In this document: piece after piece, positions 8,759 through 16,856 of the stretch
Position numbering within the stretch: position 1 is the stretch's first letter
Layout of the letters: the number at the start of each line of letters is the position of its first letter
Assembly: GCA_902772435.1 (NCBI GenBank)
Contig: CACYAX010000014.1
Span: 1 to 33,598, forward strand
DNA: 33,598 nucleotides
DNA from: an uncultured Coriobacteriaceae bacterium
Lineage (GTDB): Bacteria; Actinomycetota; Coriobacteriia; Coriobacteriales; Atopobiaceae
Reading direction: 5' to 3'
Made by a program: the position numbers and the translations under genes
The notes under the pieces: generated by a model
Databases searched by the model: none
The model's input: only the letters and a program-made list of their open reading frames with translations
Told to the model about the DNA's origin: nothing

Positions 8759-8932
8759 AGCAACATGGAAGCACCACGGAACGCACACCCCCTACCGTCT
8801 GCGCAGGTCGCAGGTGAGTACGCGCGGAGGGGACGGCTGTCCCAGCGAGCCGCGCGGCGGGCGAGCAGAGTGCCAAGCGGGGCTCGTTGAGGGTGACTAC
8901 CAGCGAAAACGCGCTTTCCCGCAGACGCTGCG

Positions 8933-11011
8933 CTACGCGTATGGGCGGGTCGCGGCGATGCCCAGCGCGACCGTCGAGCTGTTGTGCAGAAGCGAGGAGG
9001 TCTGCGGCGTGATGGCGCCCGCGATGCCCAGCGCGAGCAGCGTGGAGTTGAAGCCCATGATGGTGCGGTACGAGGTGTCGAAGCGCCGCGACAGGCCCAT
9101 GCTGATGCGCCTCAGGGTCACGAGCGCCTGCAGGTCGGAGTCGGTGAGGGTGATGTCCGCGACCTCGCGGGCGATGGCGGTGCCCGCAGCCATGGCCACG
9201 CCCACATCTGCCTCGGAGAGCGCCGGCGAGTCGTTGACGCCGTCCCCCACCATGACCACGTGGTGCCCCGCGCGGCGCAGCCCCTCGACGTAGGCGTGCT
9301 TGCCCTCGGGCAGCATGTTGGCCTGGTACTCGGTGATGCCCGCCTCCGCGGCGACGCGCGCGGCAGAGGCCTTGTTGTCGCCCGTAAGCATGACCACGTG
9401 CTCGAAGCCGAGCGCGCGCAGGTCGGCGACCGCCTCGGCGGCACCCGGCTTGAGCGGGTCCTCGATGCCGATCACGCCCACGAGCTCGCCATCGAAGGCG
9501 AGGTAGAGCACCGACAGGCCGCCCATCTCCGCGGCGATCAGGGCCGCCGCCTCGTCGCTCACCCGTATGTGCTCGTCCTCGACCACGAAGTGGCGCGAGC
9601 CGATGACCACGCGCTCCCCGTTGTAGGTGGAGGCGAGTCCGTGGGCCACGATGTAGGCGACCTCGGTATGGTACTCGCGATGCTTGAGGTTCGCCTCGGC
9701 AGCGGCCTTGACCACGGCGCGGGCCACGGGATGCGGGTAATGCTCTTCGAGGCAAGCGGCCAGACGCAGCACGCGATTGCGCGTCCACTCATGAAAGCCG
9801 ATGACCTTAGCCACGCGCGGCGTGGCCTCGGTGAGCGTGCCAGTCTTGTCGAAGACGATGGTGTCGGCCGCGGCCACCCGCTCGAAGTGCTTGGAGCCCT
9901 TGACCGTGAAGCCCAGGCGCGCGCTCTCGCTCATGGCGGCGAGCACCGAGATGGAACCCGTCAGCTTGAGCGCGCAGGAGTAGTCGACCATGAGCGCTGC
10001 GGCCACCTTGGTGATGTTGCGTGTAACGAGGCCCACGATGCCCGCCAGCAGGAAGTTCCACGGCACGATGGCATCGGCGAGGCGGTCGCGGCGCTCCTGC
10101 GTTTCGGAGCGCAGATTCGAGGACTGCTCCACGAGCGCGACGATTGAGCGGAGCTTGGTCTCGCCCGCCGACTTGCGCACGCGCACGTAGATCTCGCCCT
10201 CGTCGATGGCGGTGCCCGCGAAGACGTCGTCGCCCGATGTGCGCTCCACCGGCAGCGGCTCGCCCGTGAGCGCGGCCTGGTTGACCATGGCGACGCCGCG
10301 CTCCACCGTGCCGTCGATGGGGACGGGGTTGCCCGTACGCAGCACGATGAGGTCGTCCACCGCAAGGTCCGTCGAGGGCACGGCCTCCTCCCTGCTGCCC
10401 ACCACGCGCTGGGCGGTCTCGGGCACGGCGAGGAGCGAGTAGATGAGCTCATTTTGCGAGCGGGCGCGGGTGTAGTCCTCGAGCGTCTCCTCGAGATCGA
10501 GGAGGAACATGGTCTCGGAGGCCGTGCGCGGGTCGGACTGCACGAGCGAGACGCCGATGGCCGACGCGTCGAGCACGGGCACGGCGAGGCGCGCGTGAAG
10601 GAGCGAGCTCAGGGCCTCCCGCACGAAGGACCGGTAGTGCCAGAAGGTCCAGAGCGCGGACAGGCGTGCGGGGAAGAACCATCTGCGCAGGTAGAACCCC
10701 CCAACGAGGTTTGCGATGTCGAGCAGGAGGGAGTGGGTGCGAGGCGCCAGGGCAACGGAGCACGCAGGGCGCGCGGCCTCCACCATCTCGCTGTCTATAC
10801 GCGCGAGGTGGGTGAGGACCTCCCTGCGCGCACCCGGGACGCACTCGTAGCGCACGGTGACGGAACCGATGCGCGGGTAGACGCGCGCCTCCCGCACCAG
10901 CTCATGGGCCACGACCACCTGTGAGAGCACGTCGATGTCGCGCTCGGGAATGGTGCCGCCCAGGCGCACACGGACGCGCCCGGGGATCTCATGCTCGATT
11001 GAAAACCTCAT
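8933..11011 (-). CDS. P1B-type heavy-metal translocating ATPase, CtpC-like
   Basis: 692 residues with all P-type ATPase landmarks: TGEPLP near 247, phosphorylation motif DKTGT near 386, HP motif (HYPHPVAR) near 420, TGDN, and GDGVNDSPAL near 587. Residues 1-70 (HEIPGRVRVRL...) resemble a degenerate HMA domain without the CxxC metal site. The metal-selecting membrane motif is SCALKL near 344 in place of the CPC of copper and zinc pumps. SCALK-type motifs are, from memory, found in CtpC-like Mn/Zn exporters. It probably exports a divalent metal across the cytoplasmic membrane. A small one-helix protein gene lies 15 bases upstream and is presumably co-transcribed. The binding site before the ATG is weak, which fits coupling to that upstream gene. 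Confidence 0.9.
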   Translation of the reverse strand: MRFSIEHEIPGRVRVRLGGTIPERDIDVLSQVVVAHELVREARVYPRIGSVTVRYECVPGARREVLTHLARIDSEMVEAARPACSVALAPRTHSLLLDIANLVGGFYLRRWFFPARLSALWTFWHYRSFVREALSSLLHARLAVPVLDASAIGVSLVQSDPRTASETMFLLDLEETLEDYTRARSQNELIYSLLAVPETAQRVVGSREEAVPSTDLAVDDLIVLRTGNPVPIDGTVERGVAMVNQAALTGEPLPVERTSGDDVFAGTAIDEGEIYVRVRKSAGETKLRSIVALVEQSSNLRSETQERRDRLADAIVPWNFLLAGIVGLVTRNITKVAAALMVDYSCALKLTGSISVLAAMSESARLGFTVKGSKHFERVAAADTIVFDKTGTLTEATPRVAKVIGFHEWTRNRVLRLAACLEEHYPHPVARAVVKAAAEANLKHREYHTEVAYIVAHGLASTYNGERVVIGSRHFVVEDEHIRVSDEAAALIAAEMGGLSVLYLAFDGELVGVIGIEDPLKPGAAEAVADLRALGFEHVVMLTGDNKASAARVAAEAGITEYQANMLPEGKHAYVEGLRRAGHHVVMVGDGVNDSPALSEADVGVAMAAGTAIAREVADITLTDSDLQALVTLRRISMGLSRRFDTSYRTIMGFNSTLLALGIAGAITPQTSSLLHNSSTVALGIAATRPYA

Positions 11012-11026
11012 GGTTCCAGCCCGCTG

Positions 11027-11254
11027 TTAGTAATCGACGTCCTCGACGGCGTTGACGTATGCGGCCTCGGCGACGACGTCCTCGACCTCGGCGCGGGCCT
11101 GCTCGACGATGTCGTCGTACGAGGCCTTGGCGCGCATGCCGGCGGCGACCGCCTGCACGGCAGCCCTCCTGACCGGCTCGGTCTGCAGGGCCTTCACGCC
11201 CACGGTTCCGGCGAGGAAGCCGCCGGCGAAGATGAGAAGCTTGCTGTCCAACAT
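11027..11254 (-). CDS. Small one-helix membrane protein, DUF6110/PacL1-like ATPase partner
   Basis: 75 residues: an N-terminal glycine-rich hydrophobic helix (LLIFAGGFLAGTVGVKAL), a basic amphipathic stretch with VRRAAVQAVAAGMRAK, then an acidic helical tail (DDIVEQARAEVEDVVAEA) ending EDVDY. The start at 11254 follows GGGAGGACACC; upstream in-frame ATGs lack a site and give an unlikely cysteine-rich leader. In mycobacteria the small DUF1490 protein PacL1 is encoded next to the ATPase CtpC and scaffolds it in the membrane. The size, topology, acidic tail and gene order here are the same. I infer an analogous partner or metal chaperone. The family name DUF6110 is from memory and should be confirmed by profile search. 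Confidence 0.7.
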   Translation of the reverse strand: MLDSKLLIFAGGFLAGTVGVKALQTEPVRRAAVQAVAAGMRAKASYDDIVEQARAEVEDVVAEAAYVNAVEDVDY

Positions 11255-11319
11255 GGTGTCCTCCCAATCGCGTCCCGCGCATCGCGCGCGCCCATCGCAA
11301 CGGCATAAGTATACTCCGC

Positions 11320-11352
11320 CTAACTTTTTAAGTATGAGCAATCTAACTTTTT
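11320..11352 (-). promoter_or_regulatory. Direct repeat upstream of the metal ATPase operon
   Basis: On the minus strand AAAAAGTTAG occurs at 11352-11343 and again at 11329-11320, 23 bp apart. A TATACT that could be a -10 box lies just downstream at 11314-11309. GTTAGGC overlaps the second copy and resembles half of a DtxR/IdeR-type site. A metal-responsive operator is plausible but inferred. Confidence 0.4.
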
Positions 11353-11473
11353 GATGGCAACTCGTACGGGTGAGATGGGCTGTTCATGGGGAGCTGCCCT
11401 TTTGGGCGCCCGCTCGCGAGGGGCCGAGATGCTCACGCTACAATGGGACTCCATCCCCAACATAAGGAGCTCC

Positions 11474-12271
11474 ATGGACCTCACCACCTGGCCTGGGTAC
11501 GTCCCCGGCTTCAGCCAAGACCACAACCTGCGCGAACTCGGCGGGCTGCCCACCATGGACGGCCGTCACGTGCGCCGCGGGCTGCTCTTCCGCGGCAGCG
11601 CGCTCACGGAGCTGGATGACGTGGAGCGCGTGCGCCTCGACGAGCTGGGCCTCCGTTTCGTGCTCGACCTGCGCGCAAAGGGAGAGGCGGCGGGCAACCC
11701 CGAGCGCGTGCCCGAGGGGGCCGAGTACCTGCGCCTCGGCGGCATGCGCTACGAGGACGGCAGCGAGGTCGACTTCTCCCCCGAGGGCATCGAGCGGTTC
11801 CAGAGAGAGGCCGGCCTCGACGGCCCCTTCAAGCCGGCGGACGACTTCTTCTCGAGGCTCTACATATCCATGCTGTTTGACAATCCCGCGACCCATGCAC
11901 TCTGGGAGCGCTTCGAGCAGCACGTCGCGCCGCTCTTCTTCCACTGCACCGCAGGCAAGGACCGCACGGGCATGAGCGCCGTGGTGCTTGAGCTGGCGCT
12001 CGGCGTCACCCGCGAGGCCATGCTCGAGGACTTCATGATCACCAACCAGTACCGCGAGTTCGTGATAGAGCGCGCGGTCGCAAGCCTGTCCGACGGCAGC
12101 CCCGCCGCCGAGGAGCACGTGCGCAAGGCATACGGGGTGCAGATCGAGAACGTGCAATCGGCGCTTGCCGCGGTGGACGAGCGCTTCCCTTCGCCTGAGG
12201 CATACGTGCAGGCGGAGTATGGTGTGAGCCCTGACGAGCTTGCAGCGCTGCGGGACTTCTATCTCGAGTAG
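11474..12271 (+). CDS. Tyrosine-protein phosphatase, DSP/PTP-like
   Basis: 265 residues. The catalytic P-loop HCTAGKDRTG lies near residue 160, with the nucleophilic Cys and invariant Arg present. This HCxxGKDRTG form with an N-terminal NLRELGGL motif near residue 16 is the signature of the Y_phosphatase3 family. Related proteins such as mycobacterial PtpB act on phosphotyrosine or phosphoinositides, but many bacterial members have unknown substrates. No signal peptide is seen, so it is cytosolic. AAGGAG four bases before the ATG at 11474 fixes the start and excludes the longer frame. It is a single-gene unit, with a hairpin at 12380-12419 downstream. Confidence 0.88.
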   Translation: MDLTTWPGYVPGFSQDHNLRELGGLPTMDGRHVRRGLLFRGSALTELDDVERVRLDELGLRFVLDLRAKGEAAGNPERVPEGAEYLRLGGMRYEDGSEVDFSPEGIERFQREAGLDGPFKPADDFFSRLYISMLFDNPATHALWERFEQHVAPLFFHCTAGKDRTGMSAVVLELALGVTREAMLEDFMITNQYREFVIERAVASLSDGSPAAEEHVRKAYGVQIENVQSALAAVDERFPSPEAYVQAEYGVSPDELAALRDFYLE

Positions 12272-12361
12272 CGCTGCCGCTGCGGCGTGCGGGTGGCCGG
12301 TGTTGGCGCATCGGCGTGCGGATGACGCCGGCGCTGCCGCATCGGCGTGCGGATGACGCCG
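12272..12361. repeat. Imperfect ~30-bp tandem repeat, three copies
   Basis: The 23-bp sequence that begins GCATCGGCGTGCGG is identical at 12308-12330 and 12339-12361. A diverged copy lies at about 12280-12301. The first copy begins directly at the phosphatase stop codon, so the repeat forms its 3' untranslated region. Confidence 0.75.
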
Positions 12362-12379
12362 CGAACGCCCAGAATCCCT

Positions 12380-12419
12380 GCAAACGAGGGCCCCGACGCC
12401 GCTTTCGGGGCCCGTTTGC
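12380..12419 (+). terminator. Strong hairpin after the phosphatase gene
   Basis: GCAAAC plus GGGCCCCG (12380-12395, with a two-base bulge) pairs with CGGGGCCCGTTTGC (12406-12419). An outer CCCTGC/GCAGGG pair can extend it. No T-tract follows, so termination is probable but not proved. Confidence 0.6.
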
Positions 12420-12429
12420 TACGCCGCAG

Positions 12430-12557
12430 GGACGCAAGTGACTCTTATGCGTCATTTATTTGAGAACTCCCAAGTATCAAGCGGCGTTTCCGCAGGACAA
12501 AACGGGCCAATACTTGGCGGTACGCGAAATAATGACGCATAAGAGTCACTTGCGTCC
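12430..12557. repeat. Perfect 26-bp inverted repeat enclosing 76 bp
   Basis: Bases 12430-12455 (GGACGCAAGTGACTCTTATG...) are the exact reverse complement of 12532-12557. A nested inverted repeat CCAAGTAT (12470-12477) / ATACTTGG (12510-12517) lies inside. The element sits between the phosphatase terminator and the aldose epimerase. No transposase is encoded. From 12558 to 12742 there is only the epimerase leader, with no gene seen. It could be an invertible segment, a miniature element or a large RNA hairpin. Confidence 0.85.
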
Positions 12558-12742
12558 ACAACGACCCGTCCGCGCGGGCAAACAGGGCCAATTGGGCCCA
12601 TCTTCCCGCGAAAAGGCGAGCCGAGAGCGCAAAACGCGCAGCTATCTCACCGTCTGACGCCCGCTCGCCCACACGATATCCGCGCGACAACCTGAAGATG
12701 CTACAGTCATCCCTGAAGCCATTCCCATCGACAGGAGTCATC

Positions 12743-13765
12743 ATGCTCGTCACCACCTCGTATGGCACGACCGCGACTGGCCAGACCGCGAATCTCTACA
12801 CCGTCACCAACGCGCAGGGCGCGTCCTTCACGGCAAGCGACTACGGCGCCACCCTGTATTCGGTGCGCGTACCCGATGCGCAGGGCAACTTCCTGGATGT
12901 CGCACTCGCCCACGCGGGGCTGGGCGGCTACGAGAAGAACGCACCCGGTTTTGGCGCCACGGTCGGGCGCAACGCCAACCGTATCGCGGGCGCAGGCTTC
13001 GAGCTAAACGGGACGACTCACCACCTCTCGGCTAACGAGGGCGCGAACAACCTGCACAGCGGCCCGTTCCCCTGGTTCGAGCGCATGTGGCAGCTCAGCT
13101 CCTCCGATGAGCGCTCCGTCACGTTTGGGCTGCTCAGCAATGCGGGCGACCAGGGCTTCCCCGGCGAGGTCAGCGTGCACGTGACCTACACCCTCGACGA
13201 CGAGAACCGCCTCACCATCTACTACAGCGCCATGCCCACCGAACCCACGGTGATCAACCTGACCAACCACACCTACTGGAACCTCGAGGGCCATGCCTAC
13301 GGCAGCGTCGATGCCCACAAGTTGCAGGTCGATGCCTCGCGTTACACGCCGACCGACGAGGCCCTCATCCCCACCGGCGAGCTACGCGATGTGGCCGACA
13401 CCCCCTTTGACCTGCGTGAAGACAAGGTGCTTGGCGACATTCTCCGCGCTGTTCCCGGCGGACTCGACCACAACTTCTGTCTCGACAGCGGTGTGGGGAT
13501 CGCACACGCGGCACGCCTCGTGGCGGGTGAGTCGGGCATCGCGCTGGACGTGTTCACCGACCTGCCGGGCATTCAGGTGTACACGGCGGGCGGGCTTGCC
13601 GACATGCGCGGCAAGGACGGCGCGGCCTACGGACGATTCGCGGGCGTCGCCCTCGAGACGCAGTACTGGCCCGATGCCATCCACCACAACGACTGGCCCC
13701 AGCCGGTCTTTGGGCCGACGCACCCGTTCGTCTCAACCACGGTCTTCGCCTTCTCGCTTGCGTAA
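12743..13765 (+). CDS. galM: Aldose 1-epimerase (galactose mutarotase)
   Basis: 340 residues, the normal GalM length. It converts the beta to the alpha anomer of galactose or glucose in the cytosol and so feeds the Leloir pathway. Seen motifs: VGRNANRIAGA near 75, NLHSGPF near 97 with the first active-site His, NLTNHTYWNL near 172 with the second, and ALETQYWPDAIHH near 305 with the catalytic Glu. CAGGAG five bases before the ATG at 12743 decides the start; the frame is open further upstream without a binding site. There is no gal operon beside it. A 33-bp repeat array begins right after its stop codon, and a 26-bp inverted repeat lies upstream. Confidence 0.92.
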   Translation: MLVTTSYGTTATGQTANLYTVTNAQGASFTASDYGATLYSVRVPDAQGNFLDVALAHAGLGGYEKNAPGFGATVGRNANRIAGAGFELNGTTHHLSANEGANNLHSGPFPWFERMWQLSSSDERSVTFGLLSNAGDQGFPGEVSVHVTYTLDDENRLTIYYSAMPTEPTVINLTNHTYWNLEGHAYGSVDAHKLQVDASRYTPTDEALIPTGELRDVADTPFDLREDKVLGDILRAVPGGLDHNFCLDSGVGIAHAARLVAGESGIALDVFTDLPGIQVYTAGGLADMRGKDGAAYGRFAGVALETQYWPDAIHHNDWPQPVFGPTHPFVSTTVFAFSLA

Positions 13766-13766
13766 G

Positions 13767-13899
13767 ACTGGTGCACAGAACCGACGGATGTTTGCACCAA
13801 CTGGCACGTAGGACCGACGGATGTTTGCACCAACTGGCACGTAGGACCGTCGGATGTTTGCACCAACTGGTGCATAGGACCGTCGGATGTTTGCACCAA
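13767..13899. repeat. 33-bp tandem repeat array, four units, after galM
   Basis: The core GGATGTTTGCACCA recurs with exact 33-bp spacing; the CGACGG/CGTCGG anchors lie at 13782, 13815, 13848 and 13881. The array starts directly after the galM TAA. A second array of the same unit in opposite orientation lies at 15471-15620, after murB. Because 33 is a multiple of three, short repeat-rich reading frames appear across it, but these are not credible proteins. Bases 13900-13990 hold no gene. Confidence 0.9.
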
Positions 13900-13997
13900 A
13901 ACAGCGGGGCGCGCGGAGCACGGGCTTCGTGCGCCCCGCCAATTGAGACCACCCGTGGTGCTTTTGCCCAGATGCGCTGCACGCGGCGCTCCTTCTC

Positions 13998-14003
13998 TAT
14001 AAT
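13998..14003 (+). promoter_or_regulatory. Candidate -10 box of the UPF0210 gene
   Basis: A consensus TATAAT lies 30 bases before the UPF0210 start, and no good -35 box is seen at 16-18 bp. It stands out in a GC-rich stretch and suits a single-gene promoter. Confidence 0.4.
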
Positions 14004-14033
14004 GGGCACGTCAGCCCAAGAGAAAGGCTCCGC

Positions 14034-15398
14034 ATGGACATCACTCCCCAGGAAGTCGCCGAGACCCTCAGCATGGTCTCCCAGCAGAACCTCGACCTGC
14101 GCACCATCACCATGGGCATCTCGCTCATGGGCTGTGCCGACGAGGACATGGGGCGCATGTGCACCAAGGTCTACGACCACATCACCCACACCGCGGAGCA
14201 CCTCGTCGGCGTGGCTGACGACCTGCAGGCGGAGTACGGCATCCCCATCGCCAACAAGCGCGTCTCGGTGACGCCCATCGCCCAGATTGCGGCGGCCTGC
14301 CCCGACCAGGACCTCACGCCGCTCGCGGCAACGCTCGACCGCGCGGCTGCCACACTCGGCATCGACTTCCTCGGCGGGTTCTCGGCCCTCGTGCAGAAGG
14401 GCATGGGCAACGCCGACCGTCGCCTCATCAACTCGATTCCGCACGCACTGGCCACCACCGAGCGCGTCTGCAGCAGCGTGAACGTGGCCTCCACGCGCGC
14501 CGGCATCAACATGGACGCCGTGATGCTCATGGCCGAGACCATCGTGGAGACCGCCCGCCAGACCACGGCGCGCGACTGCTGTGGTGCCGCCAAGCTGGTC
14601 GTCTTCGCCAACATGGTGGAGGACTCGCCCTTCATGGCCGGCGCCATCCACGGCACGGGCGAGGCGGACGCCGTCATCAACGTGGGCGTCTCGGGCCCCG
14701 GCGTCATGGCCGCCGCCCTCAAGCAGCTGCCCAAGAGCGCGAACCTCATGGAGGTCGCCGAGACCATCAAGAAGACCGCCTTCAAAATCACGCGCGCGGG
14801 CGAGCTCATGAGCCGCGAGGCCAGCAGGCGCCTCGGCGTCGAGAAGGGCATCGTGGACCTCTCGCTCGCGCCGACGCCCGCGGCGGGCGACTCCGTGGCA
14901 GAGATCCTCGAGATCATCGGCGTGGGCCGCACGGGCGGCCCCGGCACCACCTGCGCACTCGCGCTGCTCAACGACGCCGTCAAGAAGGGCGGCGTGATGG
15001 CCAGCTCGAGCGTGGGCGGCCTTTCGGGCGCGTTCATCCCCGTCTCCGAGGACGCGGGCATGATCCGCGCGACCGAGGAGGGTGCCCTCACGCTCGAGAA
15101 GCTCGAGGCCATGACCTGCGTGTGCTCCGTGGGCCTCGACATGATCGCCGTGCCGGGCAGCACCACGCCCGAGACGATCGCGGGCCTCATTGCCGACGAG
15201 ATGGCCATCGGCGTCATCAACACCAAGACCACGGCCGTGCGCGTGATTCCCGCCATCGGCCATGACGTGGGTGACACGCTGGTGTTTGGCGGCCTGCTGG
15301 GCACCGCGCCCGTCATGCCGATCAACCAGTTCGCGGGATCGGTGCTCGCACACCGCGGCGGCCGCTTCCCCGCGCCGCTCAACTCGCTCAAGAACTAG
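14034..15398 (+). CDS. UPF0210 (DUF711, PFL-like) family protein
   Basis: 454 residues, matching the family length almost exactly. Characteristic stretches are [13 protein letters not shown] near 16, [13 protein letters not shown] near 76, [13 protein letters not shown] near 110, an INMDAVM stretch, and [20 protein letters not shown] near 305. Members share a fold with pyruvate formate-lyase and anaerobic ribonucleotide reductase, but no reaction is established. In many genomes the gene is paired with a small ACT-domain regulator (UPF0237), which is not present here. AGAAAGG lies upstream of the ATG. A clear terminator follows at 15421-15455. The gene is flanked by oppositely oriented 33-bp repeat arrays. 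Confidence 0.92.
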   Translation: MDITPQEVAETLSMVSQQNLDLRTITMGISLMGCADEDMGRMCTKVYDHITHTAEHLVGVADDLQAEYGIPIANKRVSVTPIAQIAAACPDQDLTPLAATLDRAAATLGIDFLGGFSALVQKGMGNADRRLINSIPHALATTERVCSSVNVASTRAGINMDAVMLMAETIVETARQTTARDCCGAAKLVVFANMVEDSPFMAGAIHGTGEADAVINVGVSGPGVMAAALKQLPKSANLMEVAETIKKTAFKITRAGELMSREASRRLGVEKGIVDLSLAPTPAAGDSVAEILEIIGVGRTGGPGTTCALALLNDAVKKGGVMASSSVGGLSGAFIPVSEDAGMIRATEEGALTLEKLEAMTCVCSVGLDMIAVPGSTTPETIAGLIADEMAIGVINTKTTAVRVIPAIGHDVGDTLVFGGLLGTAPVMPINQFAGSVLAHRGGRFPAPLNSLKN

Positions 15399-15420
15399 GA
15401 GCGCGCACGCCAGAGAGACG

Positions 15421-15455
15421 AGCGCCCCGCTGAGCAGCTGGCCCAGCGGGGCGCT
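15421..15455 (+). terminator. Intrinsic terminator of the UPF0210 gene
   Basis: AGCGCCCCGCT (15421-15431) pairs perfectly with AGCGGGGCGCT (15445-15455), followed by TTTCCGTTTG. It lies about 22 bases past the stop codon. Confidence 0.85.
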
Positions 15456-15470
15456 TTCCGTTTGCTATGG

Positions 15471-15620
15471 ACTGGTGCAAACATCCGACGGTCCTTTGTG
15501 CCAGTTGGTGCAAACATCCGACGGTTCTTTGTACCAGTTGGTGCAAACATCCGACGGTCCTTTGTGCCAGTCTTTGTGCCAGTTGGTGCAAACATCCGAC
15601 GGTCCTTTGTGCCAGTTGGT
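15471..15620. repeat. 33-bp tandem repeat array, four units, after murB
   Basis: The TCCGACGGT anchors lie at 15484, 15517, 15550 and 15595. Spacing is 33, 33 and 45, the last because of a 12-bp duplication (TCTTTGTGCCAG). The unit is the reverse complement of the one at 13767-13899, with a few differences. Read on the minus strand the array begins immediately after the murB stop codon. Each unit can form a short hairpin, GGTGCAAA with TTTGTGCC, using two G-U pairs. Confidence 0.9.
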
Positions 15621-16543
15621 TAGCCGAGGAAGCGCACCTCGGGCTCGAGTCGCACGCCAAACTGGCGCTCCACCTCGTCCTGCACGTGCTCGATCACGGC
15701 GTGCACGTCGGCGGCGGTCGCCTCGTCGACGTTGACCACGAATCCCGCGTGCTTCTTCGACACGGCCGCGCCACCCACCTGATAGCCCTTGAGGCCCGCG
15801 TCCATGATCAGCTTGCCCGCGAAATAGCCCTCCGGCCGCTTGAACGTGGACCCCGCGCTCGGCAGCTCGAGCGGCTGCTTCTCCTCACGCTGGCGCGTGA
15901 GCTCCTCCATGCGCTCGCGGATGACTTCGGGCTTGCCCGCCTTGAGGGCGAAGGTGGCCGAGACCACCACAAGCCCCTCACTGGCGATGCGGCTCTTGCG
16001 GTAGCCAAGCTCGAGCTCGTCGACGGACAGCGTGGCAAGCGAGCCGTCAGGGCAGATGACGCGCACGGAGCTCAGCACGTCGGCCATCGACCCGCCGTAG
16101 GCCCCAGCGTTCATGTAGCAGGCGCCACCCACGGACCCCGGAATCCCACAGGCGAACTCAAGGCCAGAAAGCCCCAGCTCACAAGCCATTTCGGAAGCCT
16201 CGCGCAGGCTCACGCCCGCCTGGCAGGTCATCTCCTTGCCCTCGACGGTCACGCCCACGAGGCCCTCGGTGAGCGAAACGATCACCCCGCGATAGCCCTC
16301 GTCGGAGACGAGCAGGTCGGAGCCACAGCCGAGCAGGAAATGCGGGGCGCGCGCTTCGGCACAGGCCGCCAGAACGCCACGCAGCTCGTCGGCATCATCA
16401 GGCGAGACGAAGATGTCGGCCGGTCCGCCGATCTTGAACGTCGTGTGCCCGCTCAGCGGCTCGTCAAACGCGATGTTGTCCTCGCCCACGATCTGGCGCA
16501 GCTTTGCTGCAAGGCTGTCTCGGTCATAGTCGGCGTCGGGCAT
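15620..16543 (-). CDS. murB: UDP-N-acetylenolpyruvoylglucosamine reductase
   Basis: 307 residues. MurB reduces the enolpyruvyl group of UDP-GlcNAc-enolpyruvate with NADPH and FAD, giving UDP-MurNAc for peptidoglycan. FAD-binding motifs TTFKIGGPADIFV near 33 and GCGSDLLVSDEGYRG near 70 are present; the usual N of GSNLLV is D here. FACGIPGSVGGACYMNAGAYG near 120 and the catalytic-serine region LPSAGSTFKRP near 220 follow. The C-terminal EPEVRFLG is typical of the family. The start at 16543 is chosen because GGAGGAGAGG lies directly before it; an ATG five codons upstream has no site. The gene stands alone on the minus strand, and its stop abuts a 33-bp repeat array. Confidence 0.95.
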   Translation of the reverse strand: MPDADYDRDSLAAKLRQIVGEDNIAFDEPLSGHTTFKIGGPADIFVSPDDADELRGVLAACAEARAPHFLLGCGSDLLVSDEGYRGVIVSLTEGLVGVTVEGKEMTCQAGVSLREASEMACELGLSGLEFACGIPGSVGGACYMNAGAYGGSMADVLSSVRVICPDGSLATLSVDELELGYRKSRIASEGLVVVSATFALKAGKPEVIRERMEELTRQREEKQPLELPSAGSTFKRPEGYFAGKLIMDAGLKGYQVGGAAVSKKHAGFVVNVDEATAADVHAVIEHVQDEVERQFGVRLEPEVRFLG

Positions 16544-16722
16544 GTTCCTCTCCTCCATGGCGATGCGTGTTGCCTAGAACAGAAGTGTAGCGCATGTGGC
16601 CCCTGCACGCTGAAGCGCCATCGTTGTCCCATGGGTCCCGTGGAGCCGGCGTCGTGCCGCAAAGCTTTGCCGCACGAACACTTGCGCGACGTGCGTAGAA
16701 TGGCTAAGCTCAGACGCACATA

Positions 16723-16846
16723 GTTTCAGGGCGGGGTGCAATTCCCCACTGGCGGTATCGGGTGAGGCCCGTAAGTCCGCGAACCGCGCGAGCGGCCGAT
16801 CTGGTGCGATTCCAGAACCAACGGTTACAGTCCGGATGGAAGAAAC
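16723..16846 (+). promoter_or_regulatory. FMN riboswitch (RFN element)
   Basis: The conserved RFN blocks are all present in order: TTTCAGGGCGGGGTGCAATT, CCCCACTGGCGGTA, AGTCCGCGA, CTGGTGCGATTCCAGAACC, then CGGTTACAGTCCGGATG and GAAGAAAC. The closing stem pairs GTTTC (16723-16727) with GAAAC (16842-16846). The ribosome binding site CGGAGG starts at 16846, so the closing stem abuts it. There is no room for a terminator before the ATG at 16857, so control is most likely at translation initiation. A -10-like TAGAAT lies at 16696-16701. High FMN should lower expression of the transport operon. Confidence 0.95.
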
Positions 16847-16856
16847 GGAGGCCATC

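Noticed and set aside
8682-9788. N-terminal extension of the TetR frame
   Set aside because: The frame stays open only as antisense of the ATPase gene. The binding site and HTH position place the start at 8681.
12445-12768. A 107-codon minus-strand open frame across the inverted repeat
   Set aside because: It overlaps the galM start antisense, includes both repeat arms, and has no binding site or recognisable motif.
13627-13899. Repeat protein with LVQTSDGP-type units
   Set aside because: It comes from the 33-bp DNA repeat being a multiple of three. It runs into galM antisense and has no start signal; the inverted array gives the same peptide on the other strand.
13767-13899. Intrinsic terminator of galM
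   Set aside because: The hairpins formed by single units are short and partly G-U paired and lack T-tracts. It is better described as a repeat array, though a termination role is not excluded.
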